Shown here: positions 8,308 to 16,537 of the stretch, piece after piece
Numbering within the stretch: position 1 is the stretch's first letter
Layout: every line of letters starts with the position of its first letter
NCBI GenBank assembly: GCA_905234595.1
Contig: CAJOID010000024.1
Span: 1-36,878 of the forward strand
Source of the DNA: an uncultured Lachnospiraceae bacterium
GTDB lineage: Bacteria; Bacillota; Clostridia; Lachnospirales; Lachnospiraceae
Direction of reading: 5' to 3'
DNA length: 36,878 nucleotides
Program-made: the position numbers and the translations under genes
Notes under the pieces: generated by a model
What the model was told of the DNA's origin: nothing
The model's database searches: none
The model's input: the letters and a program-made list of their open reading frames with translations, nothing else

Positions 8308-8628
8308 ATGGCAGATACTATAGAATTCAGATATGACACACAGCTTTTGCTGGATAAGTACAATACCGAAGGTGAGGATGTGGATGACCTGGCGGATGAC
8401 CTGGTTGACGAAGTGAGGGACCATATCCTCGAGCATTTCAAAGGAGACTGTCTGGTGGTGGCCGGAGACAGCGGTGAAGATGATGTAGCCGGTGAGAAGG
8501 CTATACTCAAACTCCATTTCCACACCAACGAACCATGGCAGGTTCTCGAGTATTGCAGAACACTTGGTGAGATATACGATATAGTTGTTGAAGATATGGA
8601 CAGACAGTCCAGAGGCCTTAAAGGCTGA
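8308..8628 (+). CDS. Stand-alone FakA/YloV C-terminal-like domain protein
   Basis: The 106-residue protein resembles the C-terminal domain of FakA (YloV), the fatty-acid kinase often annotated as a dihydroxyacetone-kinase relative. It begins IEFRYDTQLLLD, has a central GDCLVVAGDSGED block, and ends with LHFHTNEPWQVLEYCRTLGE and YDIVVEDM, matching the FakA pattern LHVHTNxPGxVLEYAL. No DAK2 kinase domain is present, and the lengths of the acidic helix and terminus suggest a complete small protein rather than a fragment. AGGAGG sits 4 bases before the ATG. It is followed 17 bases later by trpS. Its function is not known; it may bind a fatty-acyl or FakB-like partner. It could also be a domain relic that is still expressed. 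Confidence 0.65.
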   Translation: MADTIEFRYDTQLLLDKYNTEGEDVDDLADDLVDEVRDHILEHFKGDCLVVAGDSGEDDVAGEKAILKLHFHTNEPWQVLEYCRTLGEIYDIVVEDMDRQSRGLKG

Positions 8629-8645
8629 TCATACAGGGGACGGAC

Positions 8646-9647
8646 ATGGATACGGAAAAGAAGATAATGCTCTCCGGCATACAGCCCAGCGGTGATCTGC
8701 ATCTGGGTAATTATCTCGGAGCGATCAAAAACTGGGCAGACAGGGTGAATGAGTTCGAATGCTATTATTTCATGGCAGATCTGCATACCATCACGGTACG
8801 TCAGGATCCCGGGGAACTCAGACGCCGCTCTCTGGAGATGCTGGCATTATATATCGCCTGCGGACTCGATCCCAAGCAGAATACACTGTTCCTGCAGTCC
8901 CATGTACCCGCTCATGCTCAGCTCGGATGGGTGCTCGACTGCTACACGATGTTCGGTGAACTCAGCCGCATGACCCAGTTCAAGGATAAGTCCGAGAAGC
9001 ATAAGGATAATATCAATGCCGGTCTGTTTACCTATCCCGCACTGATGGCAGCGGATATCCTGCTCTACCAGCCTCACTTTGTACCCGTGGGAGAGGATCA
9101 GAAGCAGCACGTGGAACTCACCAGGGATCTGGCCGTCAGATTCAATAATATCTACGGTGACGTGTTCCGCGTACCCGAACCTTATATCAGCAAGGTCGGA
9201 GCCCGTATCTACGGTCTGACTACACCCGGTCAGAAGATGTCCAAGTCAGAGCCGAACGGATGTGTATTCCTGATGGATGAGCCGGACGTGATCATGAAGA
9301 AATTCAAACGTGCCGTGACGGATTCGGACACGGAGAATCCCGTAAGATACGACAAAGAGACGAAGCCCGGTGTAGCAAATCTTATGGCCATCTATTCGAC
9401 TGTCACCGGCAAGAGCTATGATGAGATAGAGAAGGAATTTGAAGGTCAGGGCTACGGAGTGTTTAAGCCTGCCGTTGGTGATGCCGTCGTACAGATGCTC
9501 ACCCCTATCAGAGAGGAAGCCGCCAGACTTATCGCCGATAAGGAATACTTAAACGGCATATACAGGGAAGGCGCCGAGAAGGCTTCGTATATCGCCAACA
9601 AGACCCTTCGCAAGGTATATAAGAAGGTCGGGTTTTATCAGCTGTAA
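8646..9647 (+). CDS. trpS: Tryptophan--tRNA ligase
   Basis: Class I aminoacyl-tRNA synthetase of the normal bacterial length (333 residues) that charges tRNA-Trp. The HIGH-type motif is PSGDLHLGNYLGAI near residue 15, and the KMSKS motif is GQKMSKSEPNG near 200. The intervening block YPALMAADILLYQPHFVPVG is diagnostic for TrpS. A GGGGAC ribosome site precedes the ATG. A strong terminator follows, and there is no T-box-like leader in front of the two-gene unit, so regulation by tRNA-Trp charging is not evident. Confidence 0.97.
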   Translation: MDTEKKIMLSGIQPSGDLHLGNYLGAIKNWADRVNEFECYYFMADLHTITVRQDPGELRRRSLEMLALYIACGLDPKQNTLFLQSHVPAHAQLGWVLDCYTMFGELSRMTQFKDKSEKHKDNINAGLFTYPALMAADILLYQPHFVPVGEDQKQHVELTRDLAVRFNNIYGDVFRVPEPYISKVGARIYGLTTPGQKMSKSEPNGCVFLMDEPDVIMKKFKRAVTDSDTENPVRYDKETKPGVANLMAIYSTVTGKSYDEIEKEFEGQGYGVFKPAVGDAVVQMLTPIREEAARLIADKEYLNGIYREGAEKASYIANKTLRKVYKKVGFYQL

Positions 9648-9684
9648 TATTTTATAGTTTGTTTAGAATTCAAAAAAGGAATTT

Positions 9685-9722
9685 AAAAGTCTGCATTGAA
9701 GAATATCAATGTAGACTTTTTT
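9685..9722 (+). terminator. Intrinsic terminator after trpS
   Basis: AAAAGTCTGCATTGA (9685-9699) pairs with TCAATGTAGACTTTT (9706-9720) around a six-base loop, giving a 15-pair stem with one G-U pair and ending in a T tract. It finishes only 19 bases before the dgt start codon. Confidence 0.9.
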
Positions 9723-9741
9723 ATGGAAACGCTGTATCGCA

Positions 9742-10746
9742 ATGAACATTAGAGAACGACAGGAACAACGCGAAAAAGAGTATCTGAGCGAATATGCGAC
9801 ATTGAGCGCAGAATCGGCAGGCAGACTTGTTCACGAGGAAGAGTGTGATATCCGCACCGTATTCCAGAGGGACAGGGACCGTATCATCCATTCGAAATCT
9901 TTCAGACGCCTGAAGGACAAGACACAGGTTTTCCTGACACCGGAGGGTGATCACTATCGAACCAGACTCACCCATACCCTGGAGGTATCCCAGACAGCCA
10001 GGACCATTGCGAAGGCGCTGCGCCTGAATGAGGATCTGACGGAGGCCATAGCCCTGGGGCACGATCTGGGACATACTCCGTTCGGACATGCGGGAGAGAG
10101 AGCACTCAATGAGGTCTGTCCTCACGGTTTCAAGCATAATGAACAGTCGGTAAGGACTGTCGACATCCTCGAGAAAGACGGTCAGGGACTTAACCTGACG
10201 ATGGAAGTGCGTGACGGTATACTCAATCATCAGATGAGTTCTCATCCGGCCACGCTGGAAGGCCAGGTCGTGAGACTGGCGGATAAGATCGCATATATTC
10301 ATCATGATGTGGACGACGCCATACGCGCGGGCATATTAAGAGAAAATGATCTGCCGGCGGGCGTCACGGATATCATAGGCCATACCTGCAACAGGAGACT
10401 TGACTGCTTTATCCACGACATAGTCACTACGAGCACCGACAGAGGCGAGATCGGCATGTCGGACACCATAGGGGATGCCATGCAGGCAATACGTGATTTT
10501 ATGTTTGATCATGTATATACCAACCCCGTAGCCAAAGCGGAAGAAGGCAAGGCGGAAGCTCTGGTGAAGACCCTGTATGCCTACTATCTGGAGCATACCG
10601 AGATGCTGCCCAGATATCTGCTCGAGATCATGTATCGTGGCGAAGGACGTGAGCAGGTAGTCTGTGACTATATCGCATCGATGACTGACAGATATGCCAC
10701 GGCTAAATATGAAGAGATATTCGTGCCCAAGACGTGGCACGGCTGA
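9742..10746 (+). CDS. dgt: Deoxyguanosinetriphosphate triphosphohydrolase-like protein (HD domain)
   Basis: This 334-residue HD-superfamily protein should hydrolyse dNTPs to deoxynucleoside and triphosphate. Visible signatures are SFRRLKDKTQVF near the start, the metal histidine in RTRLTHTLEVSQ, and the HD pair in GHDLGHTPFGHAGE. VRLADKIAYIHHDVDDA supplies the last metal-binding aspartate. The shorter length fits the Gram-positive dGTPase-like subgroup. The gene stands directly in front of dnaG, a typical Clostridia arrangement. No clear ribosome site lies before the ATG, and a terminator ends 19 bases upstream, so the way it is transcribed and translated is unclear. Confidence 0.92.
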   Translation: MNIRERQEQREKEYLSEYATLSAESAGRLVHEEECDIRTVFQRDRDRIIHSKSFRRLKDKTQVFLTPEGDHYRTRLTHTLEVSQTARTIAKALRLNEDLTEAIALGHDLGHTPFGHAGERALNEVCPHGFKHNEQSVRTVDILEKDGQGLNLTMEVRDGILNHQMSSHPATLEGQVVRLADKIAYIHHDVDDAIRAGILRENDLPAGVTDIIGHTCNRRLDCFIHDIVTTSTDRGEIGMSDTIGDAMQAIRDFMFDHVYTNPVAKAEEGKAEALVKTLYAYYLEHTEMLPRYLLEIMYRGEGREQVVCDYIASMTDRYATAKYEEIFVPKTWHG

Positions 10747-10749
10747 TTT

Positions 10750-12513
10750 ATGAGATATTCGGACGAACTGATCGAGGAGGTCAGATCCAAAAACGACATA
10801 TTGGATGTAGTCGGGAATTATGTCCATCTGCAGAAAAGAGGCAACACTTATTTCGGACTGTGTCCTTTTCACAACGAGAAGACAGCGTCTTTTTCCGTTA
10901 CTCCGTCGAAACAGATGTATTACTGTTTCGGCTGTCAGAAGGGCGGAAATGTATTTACCTTTCTTCAGGAGTATGAGAATTACTCGTTTCAGGAAGCACT
11001 GACGGTCCTGGCCGAGAAGGCGGGCATAACCCTCCCCGAAGCGGACAGTTCGGCGGCGGAGAAGGCACGCGACACCCTGCGCAAGCGTATGCTGGAGGTG
11101 AATAAGGAAGCCGCCAGATATTATGCATATGCGCTCAGGTCCCCTCAGGGAGAACCCGGATATAAATACCTCACCGGCCGCGGGTTAAGCGATGATACCC
11201 TGATGAAATTCGGCCTCGGTTTTGCAAACATATCCTCTGATGATCTCGTGAAATATCTCAGATCCAAGGGATATGAGGATCAGCTGCTGATCGATTCGGG
11301 ACTTGCATCATTCGATGAGAAGCACGGATTACATGATAAGTTCTGGAACAGAGTCATGTATCCGATACAGGATGCGAATCACAGGGTCATCGGATTCGGC
11401 GGCAGAGTCATGGGTGATGCCAAACCCAAGTATCTGAACTCACAGGAGACGCTCGTATTCAATAAAAGCCGTAATCTGTACGGACTGAATCTTGCAAGGA
11501 GTTCACGCACCGATTATTTCATACTCTGTGAAGGGTATATGGATGTCATAGCCATGCATCAGGCCGGGTTCAATATGGCGGTAGCCAGCCTGGGCACGGC
11601 TTTTACGGAAGGACAGGCAACGCTTATCAGACGGTTCGTGCGCAGAGTCTATCTGGCTTATGATTCGGACGGGGCAGGAGTCAATGCCACACTCAAGGCG
11701 ATATCCATACTTAAGAATATGGACATGCCCTGCAGGATCATCAGCATGGAACCCTATAAGGACGCTGATGAGTTCATACGCAATCTGGGACATGATGAAT
11801 TTCAGAAACGTATAGATGATGCCATGGATTCGTTCTTCTTTGAACTGAAGATCATGGAGCGCGACTACGATCTGAAGGATCCGGGTTCCAGATCCGACTT
11901 CGCCGATGCGCTTGCACTGAAACTGTGTGAATTCGAGGATGAGATACGCCGCGAGAATTATCTGATATCCGTAGCGGATAAGTATCAGATTGCAGCGGAC
12001 CAGCTCAGGAGGTCAGTCATAGCCAAAGCCGCCAAGGGCATTAAGACCAGATACGAAGAGCCGAAGAGCGGTATACAGAATACCATGACCACCGAAGCTT
12101 TGATACTGAAGAAACAGCGATATCTGATCACATGGCTCAGTGAGGAGCCTGAGATCTACCCTATAGTCAAAAAATATATAGAACCGTCGGATTTCACTGA
12201 TCCGCTGTATGCAGAAGTGGCCAGACAGCTGTATGCGGATATGGATGCGGGACGTATCAGTCCGGCGGCCATCATCACCACGTTTGATGACGAGCAGGAC
12301 CAGAGCAGGGTGGCAGAGCTTTTTAATACGACTCTGGTACTTGATGCCGACACCGAAAAGGGACAGGCCCTGCACGATATCATATATATGGTCAAAAAGA
12401 ATGCAGTCGAAGTCAGAAGTGCTTCGGATGCCATGGATGCTGAAGCGATAACCAGGCAGATGAATGACAAGAAAGCTCTGGAAGAACTGCGTAAGACAAC
12501 CATAAATCTATAA
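10750..12513 (+). CDS. dnaG: DNA primase
   Basis: DnaG makes RNA primers for chromosome replication. The N-terminal CHC2 zinc finger is complete: CPFH, then 17 residues, then CFGC (residues about 38-62). The catalytic core follows with [17 protein letters not shown] and [17 protein letters not shown]. The TOPRIM part has the metal-binding [13 protein letters not shown] and AYDSDGAG. The C-terminal 200 residues are helical and would contact the helicase. At 587 residues it is of usual length. It begins 3 bases after the dgt stop with no evident ribosome site, so translation is probably coupled to dgt. It is followed by rpoD, as in the classical macromolecular-synthesis operon. Confidence 0.97.
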   Translation: MRYSDELIEEVRSKNDILDVVGNYVHLQKRGNTYFGLCPFHNEKTASFSVTPSKQMYYCFGCQKGGNVFTFLQEYENYSFQEALTVLAEKAGITLPEADSSAAEKARDTLRKRMLEVNKEAARYYAYALRSPQGEPGYKYLTGRGLSDDTLMKFGLGFANISSDDLVKYLRSKGYEDQLLIDSGLASFDEKHGLHDKFWNRVMYPIQDANHRVIGFGGRVMGDAKPKYLNSQETLVFNKSRNLYGLNLARSSRTDYFILCEGYMDVIAMHQAGFNMAVASLGTAFTEGQATLIRRFVRRVYLAYDSDGAGVNATLKAISILKNMDMPCRIISMEPYKDADEFIRNLGHDEFQKRIDDAMDSFFFELKIMERDYDLKDPGSRSDFADALALKLCEFEDEIRRENYLISVADKYQIAADQLRRSVIAKAAKGIKTRYEEPKSGIQNTMTTEALILKKQRYLITWLSEEPEIYPIVKKYIEPSDFTDPLYAEVARQLYADMDAGRISPAAIITTFDDEQDQSRVAELFNTTLVLDADTEKGQALHDIIYMVKKNAVEVRSASDAMDAEAITRQMNDKKALEELRKTTINL

Positions 12514-12530
12514 ACGAAAGAGGTCAGAAC

Positions 12531-13748
12531 ATGCCAAGAAAGAAGAAAACGCCTGAAGTGATCGAAGAAGAGTTCATCCCGGTAGAGGAGGAAACCGCAA
12601 ACGAGGATATCATCAATGACGACGGTCTGGAAGACGGTATAGAACTCCCTCAGAATGCCGAGGAGAAACTGAATGAACTGATCGAACTGGGCAAGAAGAA
12701 AAAGAATGTACTCGAACTGAACGAGATAGCCGACTTTCTGTCAGAAGTCAATCTCGATGACGAGCAGCTCAGTCATGTTATGGACGTGCTGGCTCAGCAT
12801 GAGATAGACATCCTGAGCATGTCCGACACGGACGAGGATATCGATGATGATGAAATGGACGATCTCGATGAGGATTCCGAGATCGAAGAAGAGGAAGTTG
12901 ATCTCGATAACATCGAGGGATTCATACCCGAAGGAGTCAGCCTCGAAGATCCCGTGCGTATGTACTTAAAGGAAATAGGCAAGGTACCCCTGTTGAGTGC
13001 GGACGAAGAGATCGAACTTGCGCAGCTTATGGAGCAGGGCGGTGAGGAAGGCGAGGAAGCCAAGAAGAAACTTGCCGAAGCCAACTTAAGACTGGTCGTA
13101 TCCATAGCCAAGAGATACGTAGGACGAGGCATGCTGTTCCTGGATCTGATACAGGAAGGTAATCTCGGCCTGATCAAGGCTGTCGAGAAATTTGATTATC
13201 ATAAGGGATATAAGTTTTCAACATATGCCACTTGGTGGATACGTCAGGCCATAACACGTGCCATAGCCGATCAGGCCAGAACCATACGTATTCCCGTGCA
13301 TATGGTCGAGACGATCAATAAGCTGATCAGGGTATCCCGTCAGCTGCTTCAGGAACTCGGACGTGAACCTACCCCCGAGGAGATAGCAGCGGAGATGGGC
13401 ATGCCGGTGGAGAGAGTCAGAGAGATCCTGAAGATCTCACAGGCCGGAATCAAGGACGGCGATTTCACCATGGTCATCGGCTATCCCGGACGGACCAACC
13501 GCTATGCGTCTTCCTATGCCGTCGAGGAGATCCTACAGCTTGTGGAAGTGCTCGGCACGCTTACAGAGAGAGAACAGAAGGTATTGCGGCTTCGCTTTGG
13601 TCTGGATGACGGACGTGCCCGCACACTTGAGGAAGTAGGCAAGGAATTCAATGTGACGCGTGAGAGGATCAGGCAGATAGAAGCCAAGGCTCTGCGTAAG
13701 CTGCGTCATCCCAGCCGCAGCCGTAAACTCAAGGATTATCTTGAGTGA
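12531..13748 (+). CDS. rpoD: Primary RNA polymerase sigma factor (RpoD/SigA) with an atypical region 3.2
   Basis: This 405-residue protein is the housekeeping sigma factor. Region 1.1 is acidic. Region 1.2 reads [16 protein letters not shown]. Region 2 has [18 protein letters not shown] and [17 protein letters not shown]. Region 3.0/3.1 has [13 protein letters not shown] and [13 protein letters not shown]. Region 4 ends in the canonical [20 protein letters not shown]. Residues 305-335 (13443-13535) lack the near-universal sigma-finger sequence (PIGEEEDSHLGDF type) and read instead [16 protein letters not shown] and onward. Both flanks are perfectly normal and the frame is kept. This may be a real variant or, more likely, an assembly chimera. 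AGAGG lies before the ATG; trmK overlaps its end. Confidence 0.95.
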   Translation: MPRKKKTPEVIEEEFIPVEEETANEDIINDDGLEDGIELPQNAEEKLNELIELGKKKKNVLELNEIADFLSEVNLDDEQLSHVMDVLAQHEIDILSMSDTDEDIDDDEMDDLDEDSEIEEEEVDLDNIEGFIPEGVSLEDPVRMYLKEIGKVPLLSADEEIELAQLMEQGGEEGEEAKKKLAEANLRLVVSIAKRYVGRGMLFLDLIQEGNLGLIKAVEKFDYHKGYKFSTYATWWIRQAITRAIADQARTIRIPVHMVETINKLIRVSRQLLQELGREPTPEEIAAEMGMPVERVREILKISQAGIKDGDFTMVIGYPGRTNRYASSYAVEEILQLVEVLGTLTEREQKVLRLRFGLDDGRARTLEEVGKEFNVTRERIRQIEAKALRKLRHPSRSRKLKDYLE

Positions 13749-14507
13749 TGACAGGAGGAGATCTGTCAGACAGACTCAGGGAAGTGGCCGGTATGGTATC
13801 CCCGGGGATGTATGTGTATGATGTGGGATGCGATCATGGATTTCTGTCCATATATCTGGTCAAATACGGAGGAGCGCCTGGTGCTGTCGCATCGGATGTG
13901 AACCCGGGACCGCTTCGTGCAGCACATGAGCATGTGGCTGATGAAGGTCTGGATGAGAAGATCAGGCTGATGTTTACATAACATCACGAAACCAAATGAA
14001 CCGTCCGTGCTCGTTATGGCGGGAATGGGCGGACCGCTCATCCTGGATATACTTGAAAACAGTCCTTTTCCCATATCCGTGTTTAAGGAAATCGTCATCT
14101 CGCCACAGTCACGCATAGAGGATGTCAGATCCCGGCTGCCGGATCTGGGATTGCATATAATAAACGAATCCATGGTCAGGGATGCAGGGAAGTATTATAC
14201 GGTCATGAAACTGATACCTGCAGACGGAAGTATGGCACACACGCAGCATGATCCCGGGCTTGATTCTCTTCTTGGAGCCGGTGCGGCACATGCATATGAT
14301 CTGTACGGGTACAGACTGATCATTGGAGCACATCCTGTGTTTAAGGATTATCTGGCTCATGAACATGAGATCTTAAAAGGGGTATTAGCGGAGCTTGACA
14401 GCTCGAAGCATACTGAAAAGTATGCACAGATCACAGAGGATATCCGGATCAATGAACTGATATACAAATGGATGGAGGGTATACAGTATGGTTACGATCA
14501 CGATTGA
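13748..14507 (+). pseudogene. trmK: tRNA (adenine22-N1)-methyltransferase, frame broken
   Basis: The two pieces together match TrmK/COG2384, which methylates A22 of tRNA and usually follows rpoD in Firmicutes. The first piece (to 13981) has LSDRLREVAGMV and the SAM-binding DVGCDHGFLSIYLV, then stops right after DEKIRL. The second, in the +1 frame, continues HNITKPNEPSVLVMAGMGGP and LILDILENS, then IISPQSRIEDVR and HPVFKDYL, to the normal end. The expected L.DGL residues at the join are missing, consistent with loss of about five bases near 13970. Start ATG 13748 overlaps the rpoD stop. This could be a true pseudogene or a sequencing/assembly error; the intact flanking reading frames suggest it was recent or artificial. 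Confidence 0.8.
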
Positions 14508-16143
14508 CGGCAAGGAGTATTACTACGAAGAAGGTATCAAGTACGAGATCATAGCTAAGGAGTTCCAGAAGAACTATGATGACCCGATCGCGCTTGTTAC
14601 GGTTGACGGCAAGATCAGGGAACTTATGAAAAGGGTCAGCAAGGACTGCACGATCGATTTCATAACATGCAGGAATCTGATCGGTCATAAGACCTATGTA
14701 CGTACAGCCATCATGATGATGATGAAGGCCATACATGATGAGTACGGTCCCGGATCGACCAATCATGTTAAGGTGAACTTCACGATAGGCCCCGGATACT
14801 ATTGCTCGCTCGGAAATGATCTGGTCATAGATGATGCCGGTATTGAAAGGATAAAGAACAGGATGCAGGAGATGATAGATGCCGACATCCCATTCACCAA
14901 GAAGTCCTATCCGACAGATGAAGCTCTGGCACTGTTCCGCAAACTCGGCATGACCGACAAGGAGCAGCTGTTCAAATACCGCAGGTCTTCGAGTATCAAT
15001 ATTTACTGCCTCGGTGATTATTATGATTATTACTACGGATATATGATGCCCAGCACGTCATATGTTACCAGCTTTGATCTGATGCGTTATGAAGACGGTA
15101 TCATGTTGGTACTGCCTCAGCACGGAACAGGTAACGGCATAGAGCATTTCGTGCCGAGACCGAAGCTTTTCAAGACCCTGATGGTGGCATCCGAATGGGC
15201 CGGCGAGATGGGTATAGATACCGTGGGTGACTTAAATGACTGGATCTGTTCGGGTAATGTTGAAGATCTCATACTGGTACAGGAAGCTCTCCAGGAGAGA
15301 CGTATAGGAGAGATAGCCCGTGAGATATCCGAGCGCGAAGGCGTGAAATTTGTTATGATCGCCGGTCCCAGCTCGTCAGGCAAGACGACATTCTCACACA
15401 GGCTGTCGATCCAGCTTCGCACATACGGACTTACCCCTCATCCCATCGCACTGGACAACTATTACAAGGATCATAAGGATACTCCTCTCGATGAAGACGG
15501 CAAGCCGGACTATGAATGTCTTGAAGCACTGGATGTGGAGCAGTTCAATAAGGATATGACGTCCCTGCTCAACGGAGAGAGAACCGAACTTCCCGAATAC
15601 AATTTCAAGACCGGCAAGAGAGAGTATAACGGACACTTCCTTCAGCTGGGTGATGATGACATACTCGTGATCGAGGGAATACATGGTCTGAACGAGAAGA
15701 TGTCATATTCGCTTCCCGCCGAGAGCAAGTATAAGATATACATCTCCGCACTTACGGCATTGAATGTGGACGATCACAACCGTATACCTACTACCGACGG
15801 ACGCCTGATCAGACGTATGGTCAGGGATGCAAGGACCCGAGGGGCTTCCGCTCAGAAGACGATCTCAATGTGGCCTTCGGTGAGAAAGGGAGAGGAAAAA
15901 TACATATTCCCGTTCCAGGAGGAAGCGGATGCAATGTTCAATTCCGCACTGATATATGAACTGGCGGTACTGAAGCCTTATGCAGAGCCTCTGCTTTACG
16001 GTATAGAAAAGGGAGAACCGGAGTATTATGAAGCGAGGAGGCTGTTGAAATTCCTGGAATACTTCCTGACGATAGGATCCGATGATCTTCCGAACAATTC
16101 ACTTTGCAGGGAGTTTGTAGGAGGAGGATGTTTCAAACTGTGA
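14488..16143 (+). CDS. Uridine-kinase-like nucleoside kinase with ThrRS-like N-terminal domains
   Basis: The 551-residue protein has a TGS-like start (VTITIDGKEYYYEEGIKYEI), then a region resembling the editing/SAD part of threonyl-tRNA synthetase (NHVKVNFTIGPGYYCS, a degenerate form). The C-terminal half is a kinase of the Udk/PRK superfamily with P-loop GPSSSGKTT at 293-301, LDNYYKD, and VIEGIHGLNE. RDARTRGASAQKTISMWPSV and an FPFQEEADAMFNS block follow. This fused architecture is widespread in Clostridia and is assigned to nucleoside kinases; the exact substrate has not been deduced here. It overlaps the trmK end by 20 bases. Its 3' end converges on the RNase P RNA gene. Confidence 0.85.
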   Translation: MVTITIDGKEYYYEEGIKYEIIAKEFQKNYDDPIALVTVDGKIRELMKRVSKDCTIDFITCRNLIGHKTYVRTAIMMMMKAIHDEYGPGSTNHVKVNFTIGPGYYCSLGNDLVIDDAGIERIKNRMQEMIDADIPFTKKSYPTDEALALFRKLGMTDKEQLFKYRRSSSINIYCLGDYYDYYYGYMMPSTSYVTSFDLMRYEDGIMLVLPQHGTGNGIEHFVPRPKLFKTLMVASEWAGEMGIDTVGDLNDWICSGNVEDLILVQEALQERRIGEIAREISEREGVKFVMIAGPSSSGKTTFSHRLSIQLRTYGLTPHPIALDNYYKDHKDTPLDEDGKPDYECLEALDVEQFNKDMTSLLNGERTELPEYNFKTGKREYNGHFLQLGDDDILVIEGIHGLNEKMSYSLPAESKYKIYISALTALNVDDHNRIPTTDGRLIRRMVRDARTRGASAQKTISMWPSVRKGEEKYIFPFQEEADAMFNSALIYELAVLKPYAEPLLYGIEKGEPEYYEARRLLKFLEYFLTIGSDDLPNNSLCREFVGGGCFKL

Positions 16144-16163
16144 TGTGAGAATGGCGGATCGCA

Positions 16164-16504
16164 ACCTGAGCCGGACTGTAAGCCGGGTTCTGTCTGGAAT
16201 GATCATCTATCTAGGACTGACGTTACCGACAGCCTCGAGCGACCTACCTGAGGACGGCCGGGCAAGCCTTAACCCTCTGTTTGGTCTTGCTTCGGATGGG
16301 GTTTACACAGCCTCACCCGTTACCGGATGAGCGGTAGTCTCTTACACTGCCATTTCACCATCACTATACTTACGTATAGCAGTTTTATTTCTGTTGCACT
16401 GGCCTGGGAGTCGCCTCCACCGGACGTTATCCGGCATCCTGCCCTATGAAGCCCGGACTTTCCTCACCTGCATGAGCAGCCGCGATCATTCGTCCGACTC
16501 AAGT
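16164..16504 (-). ncRNA. rnpB: RNase P RNA, bacterial class A
   Basis: On the minus strand the conserved 5' core GAGGAAAGTCCGGGC is complementary to 16451-16465 and the 3' core ACAGAACCCGGCTT to 16180-16193; these form helix P4. Between them lie the class A landmarks GTAAACCCC, GAAGCAAGACCAAACAG and an AGGTAGGTCGCT loop (L15, tRNA CCA binding). The ends pair as helix P1: CTTGAGTCGGAC (from 16503 to 16492) with GTCCGGCTCAGG (16176 to 16165). The RNA cleaves 5' leaders from pre-tRNAs. Ends are estimated from P1 and may be off by several bases. It is convergent with the nucleoside kinase gene and divergent from the aldo/keto reductase. Open frames through this interval are accidental. Confidence 0.95.
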
Positions 16505-16512
16505 TCAGGTGA

Positions 16513-16518
16513 TATAAT
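16513..16518 (+). promoter_or_regulatory. -10 element of the aldo/keto reductase promoter
   Basis: A perfect TATAAT stands 20 bases before the ATG at 16538. No good -35 box is found 16-18 bases upstream; TTCGTC at 16489-16494 is the nearest. The implied start leaves a leader of only about a dozen bases. Confidence 0.45.
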
Positions 16519-16519
16519 A
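16514..16519 (-). promoter_or_regulatory. -10 element of the rnpB promoter
   Basis: On the minus strand this reads TATTAT, about 7-10 bases before the predicted 5' end of RNase P RNA. TTGCAT lies 18 bases upstream as a weak -35. The element overlaps the forward TATAAT by five bases, so the two divergent promoters share one site. Confidence 0.5.
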
Positions 16520-16537
16520 GCATGCAGGGGATTTGAT

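Noticed and set aside
13443-13535. A pair of compensating frameshifts as explanation for the odd RpoD segment
   Set aside because: Neither alternative frame yields the expected sigma-finger residues, so the segment is a replacement rather than a frame error.
16145-16537. Open reading frames through this stretch on the plus strand, including an upstream extension of the aldo/keto reductase
   Set aside because: They run over the complement of RNase P RNA; the reductase motif pattern and ribosome site begin at 16538.
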